Below, in pieces: positions 53,130 through 61,793 of a stretch of 64,000 bases of DNA (within the stretch, counting starts at the first letter, position 1; every line of letters begins with the position of its first letter). Location: assembly GCF_029269835.1 (NCBI RefSeq), contig NZ_JARJBB010000013.1, forward strand, positions 1 to 64,000, given 5' to 3'. The DNA comes from Streptomyces tropicalis. Its GTDB lineage: Bacteria > Actinomycetota > Actinomycetes > Streptomycetales > Streptomycetaceae. Position numbers and translations under genes: made by a program. The notes beneath the pieces were generated by a model. The model had not been told where the DNA came from. It saw only the letters and a list, made by a program, of their open reading frames with translations, and did no database searches.

Positions 53130-53350
53130 CGGCCGGTCCTCGCGGGGGACCCGCCCCGGTGTCCGGGGACCCCGACGGGCGCGGGCGGGCGGCGGTTCGG
53201 CCGGAGTGCGACTGCGGGCATCTCGGTCCTCCTCGACGCGGGTGGACCGTCACGCTCGGCGCTGCCGGCCTGTGGCTCAGCCTCTCACCGCCCTTCGCGG
53301 CCCGCACGCCGCGCACCTGCCGGACGGGTGCGAAGCGTCCGGACGGGTGA

Positions 53351-53380
53351 GGCACCCCGGCGCGGGACCGCCGGGGTGCC
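53351..53380 (-). terminator. hairpin terminator 2 of the sugar operon
   Basis: Perfect 11-bp arms GGCACCCCGGC and GCCGGGGTGCC with an 8-base loop, seven bases past the first hairpin. Confidence 0.7.
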
Positions 53381-53386
53381 CCGGTG

Positions 53387-53417
53387 GCGCCCCCGACGGC
53401 GGGGCCGTCGGGGGCGC
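53387..53417 (-). terminator. hairpin terminator 1 of the sugar operon
   Basis: Perfect 14-bp arms GCGCCCCCGACGGC and GCCGTCGGGGGCGC with a 3-base loop lie 39 bases past the GH144-like stop. Confidence 0.8.
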
Positions 53418-53455
53418 GGGAGCCGCCGGCGCCGGGGGTGTACGCCGGCGGCGGC

Positions 53456-54877
53456 TCAGATGCTGAAGCGCTCCTTCGCCAGCAGCGGGCGGACGCGGGT
53501 GCGGAAGCCCCCGCTGCGGAAGGGCGCCTGGAGCAGTCCGGGGCGCAGCTGCTGGGCCAGGGCGGCCGCGATCATGCCCTGGTCCAGGGCGAGGACGAAG
53601 TCGCTGACCCGGCCGTTGCCCACGTCGACGGAGTCGCGGAAGCCGTAGCGGTCGTCGTAGGCGCCGAAGTCGCGGTCCAGGGCACGGAGGTTGGCGACGG
53701 CCTCGGTGCGGGCCTGCGGCAGGGCGAGGAAGGAGGCGTGCGGGGTGACCACGCCGAGGGAGTAGTAGCCGTCCTCCTGCATGCCGATGGCGTCGACGCC
53801 GTACTCGCGGTATCCGCCCTCCGGGATGCTGGCCGGGGAGAAGCCCCAGTAGCCGTAGCCCGCCTCGTCGAGGCCGTGCTCGATCTGGCTGCGCACGTAG
53901 CGGAGGTGGGTGGTGCCCCAGGAGCGGGGTGACCACTCCGGCTCGGGCACGAACAGGGGCACCATCAGCGCCTCGAACATCGAGCCGCCCCAGGTGGGGA
54001 CGAGCTTGCGGCCGCGGTAGGTGTAGTGGCCCTCCCAGACGCGGACGCCGTCGATGGTGGCGTACACGCCTTCGGGTTCCTGCTCCTGGCCCATGCCGGG
54101 CAGCATCGTGCGGAAGAGGTGCCAGTAGTGCTCGCCGGGAAGGGAGCCGTCGGCGATGCCGAGGTAACTGGCCATGCGGGGTTCGGTGTTGAGGGCACCG
54201 TAGTGGTGGCCGGTGGGTTCGCCCTTGCCGGGCTTGTCGGGCCAGTAGCCGCCGAGCAGCTGCCCGGGTCCGGCGACGGGGTCGGCCGGGTCGTAGGGGG
54301 TGTAGTAGTACGACCAGTCGGCGTCCGCCAGCAGGGCGCCGATCCGCGGCCGCAGCGCGGGGTCGGCGTGGGCGGCGATGCGCAGGCCGGTGACCAGCCA
54401 GGCGTTGTCGACGGTGGAGAGGAAGGGGCGCACCGGGTCGCCGCTCTCCGGCCAGGTGGTCAGCACGGAGCCGTCGCGTGCGTCGTACCAGTTGAACCAG
54501 AAGCCGTGCGCCCGCTCCAGCCGCTCGACCGCGGCGACGGTCCGGGACAGCCGCTCGTGCATCGTGGAGCCGGAGATCACGCCGAGCCCGGCCGCGGCGA
54601 CCGTGGACCACAGGCCGCAGCCGATGTTGGTGGGCGAGGTCTGCACGGAGGGGACGGGGGTGCCCGTGCCGCTGACGTCGATCTTGTCGGCGGTCAGGCC
54701 GAAGTCGGTGGTCAAGGCAGTGATCGAGCGGTACGTCGCGGCGAACCACGTCCGCAGCAGGGCGGTGTCCTGCGCGTCGCGGGCGGGGACGGGGGTCGCG
54801 GCGCGGGCGGCCGGGACGGTGACGCAGCCGGCCGCGGCGGCGGTGCCGGCGGCCGTGAGGAAACGACGACGGTTCAT
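53456..54877 (-). CDS. Tat-exported glycoamylase-like glucanase (PF10091/GH144-like)
   Basis: This 473-residue protein starts NRRRFLTAAGTAAAAGC, a twin-arginine signal with cleavage near ARAAT. The mature part is an (alpha/alpha)6 barrel of the glycoamylase family: SPTNIGCGLWSTVAAAGLGV, FWFNWYDARDG, LSTVDNAWLVTGLRIAAHAD, TWGGSMFEALMVPLFVPEPE and DAIGMQEDGYYSLGVVTPHA. Characterised relatives (GH144) are endo-beta-1,2-glucanases; other relatives act on different beta-glucans, so the substrate is inferred. As last gene of an operon with GH1 and an importer, it would act outside the cell to cut polysaccharide to importable pieces. ATG 54877 has GGAG upstream. Confidence 0.85.
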   Translation of the reverse strand: MNRRRFLTAAGTAAAAGCVTVPAARAATPVPARDAQDTALLRTWFAATYRSITALTTDFGLTADKIDVSGTGTPVPSVQTSPTNIGCGLWSTVAAAGLGVISGSTMHERLSRTVAAVERLERAHGFWFNWYDARDGSVLTTWPESGDPVRPFLSTVDNAWLVTGLRIAAHADPALRPRIGALLADADWSYYYTPYDPADPVAGPGQLLGGYWPDKPGKGEPTGHHYGALNTEPRMASYLGIADGSLPGEHYWHLFRTMLPGMGQEQEPEGVYATIDGVRVWEGHYTYRGRKLVPTWGGSMFEALMVPLFVPEPEWSPRSWGTTHLRYVRSQIEHGLDEAGYGYWGFSPASIPEGGYREYGVDAIGMQEDGYYSLGVVTPHASFLALPQARTEAVANLRALDRDFGAYDDRYGFRDSVDVGNGRVSDFVLALDQGMIAAALAQQLRPGLLQAPFRSGGFRTRVRPLLAKERFSI

Positions 54878-54986
54878 ACGGGTCCGACTCCCTGGGAAGG
54901 TGGACGGGGCGTGTGTCGCGGTGCGGGATGTGCCGGGAGCCGGAGGGGGGTCAGGTCCCCGCCGGCTCCCGGGTCGGTGGCGGCTG

Positions 54987-56189
54987 TCAGGCGCCGGTGC
55001 GCGGCAGCTCGCGGGTGCGGCCCATGCGGCCGAGCCAGACGGCGGACGGCTTGGCCGTGCGCTCGAAGGTGTCCGGGTCGACGGCGATGAGGCCGAAGGT
55101 GGGCTTGAAGGAACCCCACTCGTAGTTGTCGAGGGCGCTCCAGGCCAGGTAGCCCTGGACGTCGAGGCCGTCCTCGATGGCGGCGGCGACCTGGTCGAGG
55201 GCGCCGGTGTAGTAGTCGACGCGGCGGGTGTCGTCGGCGGTGGCGATGCCGTTCTCGGTGACGATCAGCGCCACGCCGGGGCCGAGGATGTCCGCGGTGT
55301 GCCGCAGGGCGTGGCCGACGGCGGTGGGGTAGTACTCCCACTGGGTGAGGGTGCGCTCGGCGTCGTCGGCGGCGGGGACGGGGCCGTCGGCCCCGATCCG
55401 GGTGCGGGTGTAGGACTGGACGCCGATCCAGTCGTCGCCGCGGGCGGCCTCGATGAAGACGTCCTCGCGCGGGTGGCGGTAGGCGGCGGTGGCGTCCTCG
55501 GCGCCGGGCAGCGCCTGGTAGACCTGGTTGGCGATGGTCCAGCCGACCTGGATGGCGGGGTCGATCGCGCGGACCGCCTTGACGGCGGCGTGGTGGGCCG
55601 CGATGACCGCGTGGGTGGTCTCCTCGTCCGGCGTGGGCAGCCCGGCCGGCGGGAATCCCTGCTCACCGGACTTGGCGAGGCCCGCGATCACGGCGATCAT
55701 GTTGGGCTCGTTGAGGGTGCACACGTGCCGGACGCCGTCGGCGATGATCGGCGCGCACGCCTCGACGTAGCGGGCGAACAGTTCCACGGCGCCGTCCGCG
55801 GTCCAGCCGCCGAAGTCCTCGAACCACCGGGGGACGGTGAAGTGGTGCAGGGTGACCATGGGGCGCAGCCCGCGGGCGAGGGCGCCCTCGACCATGGAGC
55901 GGTAGTGGGCGATCTCGGCGCGGGAGAAGTGGCCGCGCGCGGGCTCGATGCGGGCCCATTCGACGCTGAAGCGGTAGTCGGTGAAGCCGAGTTCGGCGAG
56001 CAGGTCCATGTCCTGCTCCCAGCGGTGGTAGCTGTCGCAGGCGTCCAGGCTGGGCTCGGCGATCTTCGCCGCGGGGTCGTGCTCCTTGCGCCACCAGTCG
56101 CTGTTGACGTTGTTCCCCTCGATCTGGTGGGCGGCCGTGGAGGCGCCCCACAGGAAGCCTTCGGGGAAGCGGGTCGTGGTGTGCGTCAT
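54987..56189 (-). CDS. GH1 beta-glucosidase
   Basis: This 400-residue cytoplasmic enzyme starts FPEGFLWGASTAAHQIEGNN and has the GH1 acid/base Glu in VCTLNEPNMIA and the nucleophile Glu in LIVTENGIA, plus HRWEQDMDLLAELGFTDYRF and the aglycone-side LAWSALDNYEWGSFKPTFGL. It releases glucose from imported beta-gluco-oligosaccharides. No signal peptide is present, as expected for processing after uptake. It follows the second permease by 113 bases and precedes the exported glucanase by 109, all on one strand, so a single operon is likely. The linkage it prefers cannot be read from sequence. Confidence 0.93.
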   Translation of the reverse strand: MTHTTTRFPEGFLWGASTAAHQIEGNNVNSDWWRKEHDPAAKIAEPSLDACDSYHRWEQDMDLLAELGFTDYRFSVEWARIEPARGHFSRAEIAHYRSMVEGALARGLRPMVTLHHFTVPRWFEDFGGWTADGAVELFARYVEACAPIIADGVRHVCTLNEPNMIAVIAGLAKSGEQGFPPAGLPTPDEETTHAVIAAHHAAVKAVRAIDPAIQVGWTIANQVYQALPGAEDATAAYRHPREDVFIEAARGDDWIGVQSYTRTRIGADGPVPAADDAERTLTQWEYYPTAVGHALRHTADILGPGVALIVTENGIATADDTRRVDYYTGALDQVAAAIEDGLDVQGYLAWSALDNYEWGSFKPTFGLIAVDPDTFERTAKPSAVWLGRMGRTRELPRTGA

Positions 56190-56302
56190 CGTCCGTTTCT
56201 GTCTTTCCGGGTGGGGGCGGGTCCGGGCACGGGTGGCGTCCGTGCGGGACGGAGTCGGGGACCGTGGAGCCGCCCGTCGGGCGGTCGGCGTCCGCTGCGG
56301 GG

Positions 56303-57178
56303 CTACTTGAGCCCGGCGGTGGCGATGCCCTGGGTGAAGTGCCGCTGCAGGGCGGCGAAGACGACCAGGACGGGGAGGACGACCAGCAGCGAACCGGCCA
56401 TCAGCATGCCGTTGCCGCCGCCTCCGACGGTGCGGTTGGGGTCGTTGGCGAAGGTCGCGAGGGCGACCGGCAGCGTGTACTTGCCGGGGTCGTCGGTGGC
56501 GATCAGCGGCCAGATGAAGTTGTTCCACGACCCGAGGAACGTGAAGATCGTCAGGGTGGCCAGGGCGGGCTTGACCAGCGGGAGCACGATCCGCCAGAAG
56601 ATGTACCACTCCCCCGCGCCGTCGATGCGGGCGGCCTCGATCACCTCGTCGGGGACGGACTGCATGAACTGCCGCATCAGGAACACCCCGAAGGCGTTCG
56701 CCGCGAACGGCAGCACGAGCCCGGCGTAGGTGTCGACGAGGCCGAGCCCGTTCATCAGCACGTACAGCGGCAGGATCAGCAGGTTGGCGGGCACCATCAG
56801 GGCCGCCAGGACGATCCCGAAGACCTTGGAGCGGCCGGTGAACTCCAGCTTGGCCAGGGCGTAGCCGAGCATCGAGCAGAACAGCAGGTTGCACACGGTC
56901 ACCAGGCCCGCCACGAGCAGCGAGTTCAGGAAGTACCGCGCCATGTCGAGCTGGCGGAGCAGCGCGTGGAAGTTGTCCAGGGTCCACGTGGTGGGGATCC
57001 ACACCGGCGGGCTGGCCGTGAGGTCCCGCTTGGTCTTGAAGGCGGACAGCGCCATCCACAGGAAGGGCGCGGCCATCAGCAGCAGGCCGGCCGAGGCGGC
57101 CGCGTACACCAGGGGGGTGCGCACGCGGCTGCCGGTACGACGGCGGCGGGTCGGCAGGGGTGCCGTCGGGGCGGTCAT
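56303..57178 (-). CDS. carbohydrate ABC transporter permease (MalG type)
   Basis: This 291-residue permease has six membrane segments and the EAA loop DEVIEAARIDGAGEWYIFWR ahead of IVLPLVKPALATL. The start (TPLVYAAASAGLLLMAAPFL) and tail (HFTQGIATAGLK) are those of MalG-type subunits of CUT1 importers. Its ATG overlaps the stop of the first permease (ATGA). No ATPase gene is in the operon; in Streptomyces one shared ATPase (MsiK) energises several CUT1 systems, which probably holds here. Confidence 0.92.
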   Translation of the reverse strand: MTAPTAPLPTRRRRTGSRVRTPLVYAAASAGLLLMAAPFLWMALSAFKTKRDLTASPPVWIPTTWTLDNFHALLRQLDMARYFLNSLLVAGLVTVCNLLFCSMLGYALAKLEFTGRSKVFGIVLAALMVPANLLILPLYVLMNGLGLVDTYAGLVLPFAANAFGVFLMRQFMQSVPDEVIEAARIDGAGEWYIFWRIVLPLVKPALATLTIFTFLGSWNNFIWPLIATDDPGKYTLPVALATFANDPNRTVGGGGNGMLMAGSLLVVLPVLVVFAALQRHFTQGIATAGLK

Positions 57179-58149
57179 CGGGTGTTGTCCTTCAGCAGGC
57201 GGAGCTGGAGCACGGTGATGCCCATGATCACGACGAACAGGACGTACGCCATGGCGCTCGCATAGCCCATGTGGAAGAAGTTGAAGCCCTCGCGGTACAT
57301 GTCGAGGGACACCGTCAGGGTGGCGTCGGACGGCCCGCCCTGCGTCATCACGAAGGGTTCCTCGAAGACGTTGAGGTAGCCGATGGTGGTGATGACGGCC
57401 GCGTACAGCAGCGTCGGGCGCAGCAGCGGCACGGTGATGCGGCGCAGTTCCTGCCAGGTGCCCGCGCCGTCCAGCCGGGCGGCCTCGCGCACCTCGGTGG
57501 GGACGGCCTGGAGTCCGGCGATGAAGAGCACCATCACCGTGCCGAGGTTGCGCCACACGGCCATCACGATCAGCGACGGCATCGCCCAGGTCGGGGAGCC
57601 GAGGAAGTCCGGCACCTGCACGCCCAGTTCGGCCCCGAGTCCGGCGACGAGGCCGTCGGACGGGTCGAGGACGAAGCGCCAGACCACGGCGACCGCGACG
57701 ATGGTGGTGACCACGGGCGCGTAGAAACCGACCCGGAAGAAGGTGCGGGCGCGGTCGATGCCGTTGTTGAGCAGCAGCGCCACCAGCAGGCCGAGCACCA
57801 GGGTGAGCGGGACGCCGACCACCACGAAGTACGCCGTGTTGAACAGGGCGGTGAGGAAGCGGTCGTCCTCGAAGAGGTGCGTGTAGTTGTCGAGTCCGAC
57901 GAACTGCGCCTCGAGCGGCCGGGTGACGTTGCGGGCCCCGAAGTCGGTGAAGCTCATCAGGAGCGTCGCGACGATCGGGAAGAGCATGAAGAGGCCGAAC
58001 AGGGCGAGGAACGGCGTGGAGAACAGCCAGCCGTGCAGGGTGTGGCGGCCCAGCGGGCGCCGCCGGGGCCGCCGGCCGGCGCCGGCGCCCTCCGGCGTCG
58101 TCTTCGTGACGGCCGCCCCGGAGGCGGCCGGTCCTGTCGTGAGGGACAT
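57175..58149 (-). CDS. carbohydrate ABC transporter permease (MalF type)
   Basis: This 324-residue permease has a basic cytoplasmic tail, six membrane segments (LFSTPFLALFGLFMLFPIVA first) and the EAA loop TEVREAARLDGAGTWQELRR before ITVPLLRPTLLY. FVGLDNYTHLFEDDRFLTAL is the usual periplasmic segment of MalF-type subunits. It pairs with the MalG-type permease, whose start overlaps its stop by four bases. It follows the binding protein gene closely (start 58149, preceding stop 58155). Confidence 0.92.
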   Translation of the reverse strand: MSLTTGPAASGAAVTKTTPEGAGAGRRPRRRPLGRHTLHGWLFSTPFLALFGLFMLFPIVATLLMSFTDFGARNVTRPLEAQFVGLDNYTHLFEDDRFLTALFNTAYFVVVGVPLTLVLGLLVALLLNNGIDRARTFFRVGFYAPVVTTIVAVAVVWRFVLDPSDGLVAGLGAELGVQVPDFLGSPTWAMPSLIVMAVWRNLGTVMVLFIAGLQAVPTEVREAARLDGAGTWQELRRITVPLLRPTLLYAAVITTIGYLNVFEEPFVMTQGGPSDATLTVSLDMYREGFNFFHMGYASAMAYVLFVVIMGITVLQLRLLKDNTR

Positions 58150-58154
58150 GGCGC

Positions 58155-59399
58155 TCAGCCCACGAGCCCTTCGATCTCGGACTGCGCCTTGTCCAGGGCC
58201 GCCTTGGCACTGGTCCTGCCCTGGGTGACGGACTCGATGGCGGAGTCGACCTTGGAGGTGATCTCGGTCAGCTTGGGCTGGGAGGGCGTGGTCCGCGCGG
58301 TCTCCATCTGCGCCCGCCAGACCTTCAGGCTCGGGTCGGCGGCGAGGGTGCCGGTCTTCCAGGCGGCGACGTCGGCCGGGAGGTCCTTGGTGCGCCGGTA
58401 CCAGTCGGCCTGGCCCTGGGGGTCGGTCAGGTACTGGATGAACGCCCGGGCGGCGGCCTTGTGGTCGCTGTCCGCGGAGATCGCGAGGCTCGACCCGCCG
58501 GCCTCGGACACCGACGCCTTGTCCGCGGGGACGGGCGCGACGGCCCACTTGCCCTTGAGGTTCGGGTAGTTGTCGTCCAGCAGGCTGGTCATCCAGGGGC
58601 CGCCGAGGAACATCGGGACCGCACCGGTGTTGAAGTCCTTGGTGACGTCGTAGCCGGGGCGCACGGACTTCTCGCTGAGGCCCTTGTCGAAGAAGGCGCC
58701 GTACTCCTGGAGGGCGTGCACCGCGGCCGGGGAGTTGACGACGGCCTTGCCCTGGTCGTCGAGGATCGCGCCACCGGCCGAGTACAGGAAGGGGTAGAAG
58801 CTCTGCACGGTGTCCAGGCCGCCCGGCTGGAGATTGATGCCCCACTTGGTGCCGGCCTTGGAGTGGAAGGCCGCGGCGGCGCTCTGCAGGTCGGCCATGG
58901 TGGCCGGGGCGCCCTTGAGGCCGGCCTTCCTGGCGAGGTCGGTGCGGTAGAAGAGGGTGCGGGTGTCGACGTACCACGGCACGCCGTACGTCTTGCCGTC
59001 GTAGGTGCCCTGCTTCCAGGCGGCGGGGAAGAAGTCGCCCTCGTGGACGGTCTTGGTGTCGACCGGCTCGAGCGCGCCCATGTCGGCGAACTCGCCGAGG
59101 TAGGTGCCGCCCATCTGCACGACGTCGGGCAGCTTGCCCGCGGCGGCCGCGGCGACCAGCTTCTGGTGGGCCACGTCCCAGCCGACGGGGGTGACCTTCA
59201 CCGAGATGTTGGCGTGCGCCTTCTGGTACTCCTTGGCGACGTCGCCGAGCTTCTCGCCCTCGGTTCCCATCGCCCACACGGTCAGGGTCTGCTTGGCATC
59301 GGCGGCCACACCCTTGCCACCCGACCCGCCGCAGGCGGTAAGGGTGAGCGCAGACACCAGGGTGAGGGCGATCGAACCGGTCGCGGCGGCGCGGTGCAT
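58155..59399 (-). CDS. carbohydrate-binding lipoprotein of the ABC importer
   Basis: This 414-residue lipoprotein has a signal peptide with lipobox LTAC (Cys anchor at about residue 24), then the type 1 extracellular binding fold: LTVWAMGTEGEKLGDVAKEY, AAAGKLPDVVQMGGTYLGEF, YGVPWYVDTRTLFYRTDLAR, GAVPMFLGGPWMTSLLDDNY. It delivers oligosaccharide to the two permeases. AAGGAGGAG precedes ATG 59399. A LacI-type operator lies 25 bases upstream, so sugar induction is expected. It is similar in gene order to the cellobiose cebEFG-bglC set but differs in sequence and operator, so a different beta-gluco-oligosaccharide is likelier. Confidence 0.92.
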   Translation of the reverse strand: MHRAAATGSIALTLVSALTLTACGGSGGKGVAADAKQTLTVWAMGTEGEKLGDVAKEYQKAHANISVKVTPVGWDVAHQKLVAAAAAGKLPDVVQMGGTYLGEFADMGALEPVDTKTVHEGDFFPAAWKQGTYDGKTYGVPWYVDTRTLFYRTDLARKAGLKGAPATMADLQSAAAAFHSKAGTKWGINLQPGGLDTVQSFYPFLYSAGGAILDDQGKAVVNSPAAVHALQEYGAFFDKGLSEKSVRPGYDVTKDFNTGAVPMFLGGPWMTSLLDDNYPNLKGKWAVAPVPADKASVSEAGGSSLAISADSDHKAAARAFIQYLTDPQGQADWYRRTKDLPADVAAWKTGTLAADPSLKVWRAQMETARTTPSQPKLTEITSKVDSAIESVTQGRTSAKAALDKAQSEIEGLVG

Positions 59400-59423
59400 G
59401 GACGGCTCCTCCTTGAGCACTGA

Positions 59424-59452
59424 ATGTATGCGCTGTCTGTAAGCGCATACAT
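59424..59452. promoter_or_regulatory. LacI-type operator upstream of the sugar operon
   Basis: Perfect 11-base arms ATGTATGCGCT and AGCGCATACAT surround GTCTGTA; within it TGTAAGCGCATACA (59438-59451) has the CG-centred form of LacI-family sites. No LacI gene is adjacent. It is unlike the CebR site (GGGAGCGCTCCC core). Confidence 0.8.
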
Positions 59453-59970
59453 CACTCTGTTGCAGCCACTCCGGCCTGACAAGAGGAGCCTTGGTCACAC
59501 TCCCGTAACGGATCCGACATCACCCGTCGACGTGCTCGCACCATCGGTCCATGAAACGGACGGACGCCCTCCGGTCGCGACAGCAACGTAGGGCGGATCG
59601 GTGGAGGAGGAAAGCGTGTGTGATGCATGCCGCTCGGGCGTCCCGGCGTCCCGCTCGGCCGGCTGGATGGTCGGCCACATCACCGGCGCCGGCCCGCAGC
59701 CGTGCCGGCCGCCGCCGACGAGGCGCCCGCCGACGTGATCCCGGGTGCCGGGCCCGGCGCCCGGCTCCGCCGCCGCCCACGGGTCGGGCCCGTGCCGACC
59801 CGGGCGGCCTGGAGGGGGCGGTCCGACCGCCCGGCGGTGGATCGCTGAAGATCCCTGGCATCGGACGCCGGTCCGGCCGAAGGGAGGACGCAGCAGTCCT
59901 TGCCCGCCTGGCCTCGGTCCCTCTGCGGCCCGAAGTGTCTAGGCTGTCGCCGCTGCGGAAGGACGGTGCC
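59453..59970. other. interval upstream of sugar operon and NTF2-like gene
   Basis: These 518 bases hold only the short frame at 59616-59738. The left end should contain the sugar-operon promoter. The rest is Pro/Arg-coding in all frames and shows no domain. Confidence 0.45.
59616..59738 (+). CDS. possible 40-residue small protein
   Basis: A GTG at 59616 follows GGAGGAGG (59603-59610), one of the best ribosome sites in the window, and opens a 40-codon frame with product starting MCDACRSGVPASRSAGWMVG and ending Arg/Pro-rich. CxxC (CDAC) plus a third Cys could bind metal. There is no known homologue to me; the tail composition suggests it could be a decayed start of a longer gene. Nothing overlaps it. 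Confidence 0.35.
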   Translation: MCDACRSGVPASRSAGWMVGHITGAGPQPCRPPPTRRPPT

Positions 59971-60375
59971 ATGGATGCTGACTCCCGGACCAGGGCCGCG
60001 ATCGAGGAACACTGGCGGGCCTCGGAACACGGGGACAACGACGCCGAGCACGCCATCTACGCCACGGACGCGATCCTGGACTACCCGCAGTCGGGTGAGC
60101 GGTTCCGGGGCCGCGCGGCGATTGCGGCGCAACGCGGCGGGCACCCGGCCGACCGGCACTTCACCGTCCGGCGGATCACCGGCCACGCGAGTCTTTGGGT
60201 GAGCGAATGCCTGATCACCTACGACGGTGTGCCCTCGCACTCCGTGAGCATCATGCAGTTCGCCGACCAGCAGGTGGTGCACGAGACGCAGTACTTCGCC
60301 GAACCCTTCGACGCGCCGGCCCGGCGGGCCGCGCTCGCGGAGCCGATGCCGGGCCGGACCATCGCCGGAGCCTGA
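59971..60375 (+). CDS. NTF2-like (SnoaL-type) protein
   Basis: This 134-residue protein has the NTF2-like fold: RAAIEEHWRASEHGDNDAEH, YATDAILDYPQSGERFRGRA and SECLITYDGVPSHSVSIMQF, ending EPFDAPARRAALAEPMPG. It resembles polyketide-cyclase-like or ester-binding family members of unknown substrate. GGAAGGAC eight bases before ATG 59971 marks the start. It converges on the secreted Ig-like gene with a very strong hairpin in between. Confidence 0.87.
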   Translation: MDADSRTRAAIEEHWRASEHGDNDAEHAIYATDAILDYPQSGERFRGRAAIAAQRGGHPADRHFTVRRITGHASLWVSECLITYDGVPSHSVSIMQFADQQVVHETQYFAEPFDAPARRAALAEPMPGRTIAGA

Positions 60376-60442
60376 CCCTGACCCGCCCGGCTCCAGCGTG
60401 ACCGGCGAGGGCCGCGGCGAGCACGGCGCCGGTTCGGACGCA

Positions 60443-60483
60443 GGGGCTGTGCCCCCGCCGTGGGGCGGCGGGGGCACAGCCCC
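60443..60483. terminator. 18-bp bidirectional hairpin terminator
   Basis: Perfect arms GGGGCTGTGCCCCCGCCG and CGGCGGGGGCACAGCCCC with loop TGGGG, between convergent stops at 60375 and 60503. It is the strongest hairpin in the window. Confidence 0.9.
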
Positions 60484-60502
60484 GGCCGGTACGGCCGGCC
60501 CG

Positions 60503-60907
60503 CTACTTCACCGTCACGGTGACCGTGGCCGACCGGGTCTTGCCGACCATGGCGCGGTAGTGCTGCATGCCCTTCGCGGTGGGCCGGGCCGTCAGGGCGA
60601 AGGAGCTGCCTTTCTTGACCATGGTGCTGGTCCTGAGGGTGGTCCACTTGCCGTTCCTCTCCTGCTGGAGCCGGACCGACGTGCCGATGGGGATGCCGCT
60701 GGTGCGTCCGGTGAACCGGACCTGCTGACCGGCCTTCACGGTGGAGTGGCTCGCCTTCAGCGTCACCGATGCCGCGCGGCGGGTCATGCTCGGCTTCGGG
60801 GCGGGCGAGGCGGCGAACGCTGCCGCCGGAGCGCCGGAGACCAGCGTCGCGGCCAGGGCGCAGACCGCCAGAGCTCGGGCACGGTGGCTGCGGAAGGTGG
60901 TGTTCAT
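60503..60907 (-). CDS. secreted Ig-like beta-sandwich protein, copy 2
   Basis: This 134-residue precursor has a Sec signal peptide (RSHRARALAVCALAATLVSG, cleavage near AFAAS), a short linker and the same 89-residue beta-rich domain as the protein at 2333-2722 (VKAGQQVRFTGRTSG, LQQERNGKW, VKKGSSFALTARPTAKG). About 56 percent of domain positions are identical without gaps. Pattern and size match Ig-like extracellular modules; no cysteine in the mature part. ATG 60907 follows GGGAGCACT. The message ends at the 18-bp hairpin. The two copies lie 58 kb apart on the same strand. Confidence 0.82.
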   Translation of the reverse strand: MNTTFRSHRARALAVCALAATLVSGAPAAAFAASPAPKPSMTRRAASVTLKASHSTVKAGQQVRFTGRTSGIPIGTSVRLQQERNGKWTTLRTSTMVKKGSSFALTARPTAKGMQHYRAMVGKTRSATVTVTVK

Positions 60908-61740
60908 GAGTGCTCCCGTTCCTCAACGGATGAACGCCCCGGGGCCGGGGCGGGCCAGGGGCTCTCGAAGCCCTCCAACAGGCTCGGCCGATTCGCCACG
61001 CGCGGCATCTCGGCGTGTCACCGACCGTCACACTGTGCGAGGACCCAGCGTTTCCGTGCAGGTCGGCCGCCCGTCGGCCCGTTCTTATTTTGCCGGCCGA
61101 TTGCCCACGAGCGTCCGGTGCGGGGGCGGCAGCCGGGCCGGTCGATGGCACTCGGCGACCGCGTCCTCCGCATGACTGCGGCGGTCGACGGCTCGTCGCG
61201 GCCGCTCGCCCGTGCGCAGGCCGCGGTGTCGCCTCTCGCAGCGTGCCCCCGCTGCGCGCCTGCCCCACGCCGCACCCGATCGGCAGACCACCGGCGGCAG
61301 GTACGGGTGGGCGCGATCGCCGCGATCCCACTCGGGTCGAGGCGGACACCCGGACGCGGCGCGCCTACCACTCTGGCGCCCCCGGTGACGAGTGACGGCG
61401 CCGCCGGCTCGCATGCATACGGCGTGAGCGACGGCTGACCGACTCGTGACGCGGAAGCCGACGCCTCGGCCGCTCGCGCACCCTGGCGGACTTCCGTGCG
61501 GACAGGCCGGTTACCCGCCACCGCGAGCCTCGGACGTGCTCGTCCAGAACGGCGGCGGGCCCACCCCACTGGGGGCGTTCGCCCCGGTACTGCCGGTCGC
61601 CTGCTGCCGCCCCACACCGGTCACGGGCCGACCGGCGCAGCCGCCCTGGACGAGGCGGGTACGGCGGCGCTCCGCCCGGCGGCTCGCTGCCACCGCCGCA
61701 GCCGCGTCCGCCGTGCGGGCCCGCGCCGTCGGCGCGGACC
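60908..61740. other. 833 bases without a recognisable gene
   Basis: Frames on both strands here are rich in Arg, Pro and Gly with no domain or ribosome site. The left end must hold the promoter of the secreted Ig-like gene. I saw no repeat, RNA gene or insertion sequence end. Confidence 0.5.
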
Positions 61741-61776
61741 GAGGCCGCCCGGGCTGTGATGTGCCCGGGCGGCCTC
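61741..61776 (-). terminator. terminator of the NitT/TauT-type ABC operon
   Basis: Perfect 14-bp arms GAGGCCGCCCGGGC and GCCCGGGCGGCCTC with an 8-base loop lie 17 bases beyond the binding-protein stop. Confidence 0.85.
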
Positions 61777-61793
61777 GTGCGGGACGGAGAGAC

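Larger units (their letters stand above)
53130..53455. other. interval between sugar operon and cydAB
   Basis: No gene is seen in these 326 bases. The right part contains two tandem hairpins; the left part must carry the cydAB promoter, but I could not fix its boxes. Confidence 0.5.

Noticed and set aside
48736..53355. A 1539-codon minus-strand frame suggesting a giant PP2C fusion
   Set aside because: PP2C sense starts at 50529 with a ribosome site; upstream codons are the wrong phase of cydAB.
53456..59399. Identity as the cebEFG-bglC cellobiose locus
   Set aside because: Gene order fits, but no cebR is adjacent, the operator lacks the GGGAGCGCTCCC core and the binding protein does not have the expected CebE sequence.
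61015..61617. Overlapping frames on both strands before the NitT/TauT operon
   Set aside because: No ribosome sites, domains or normal residue balance; treated as non-coding.
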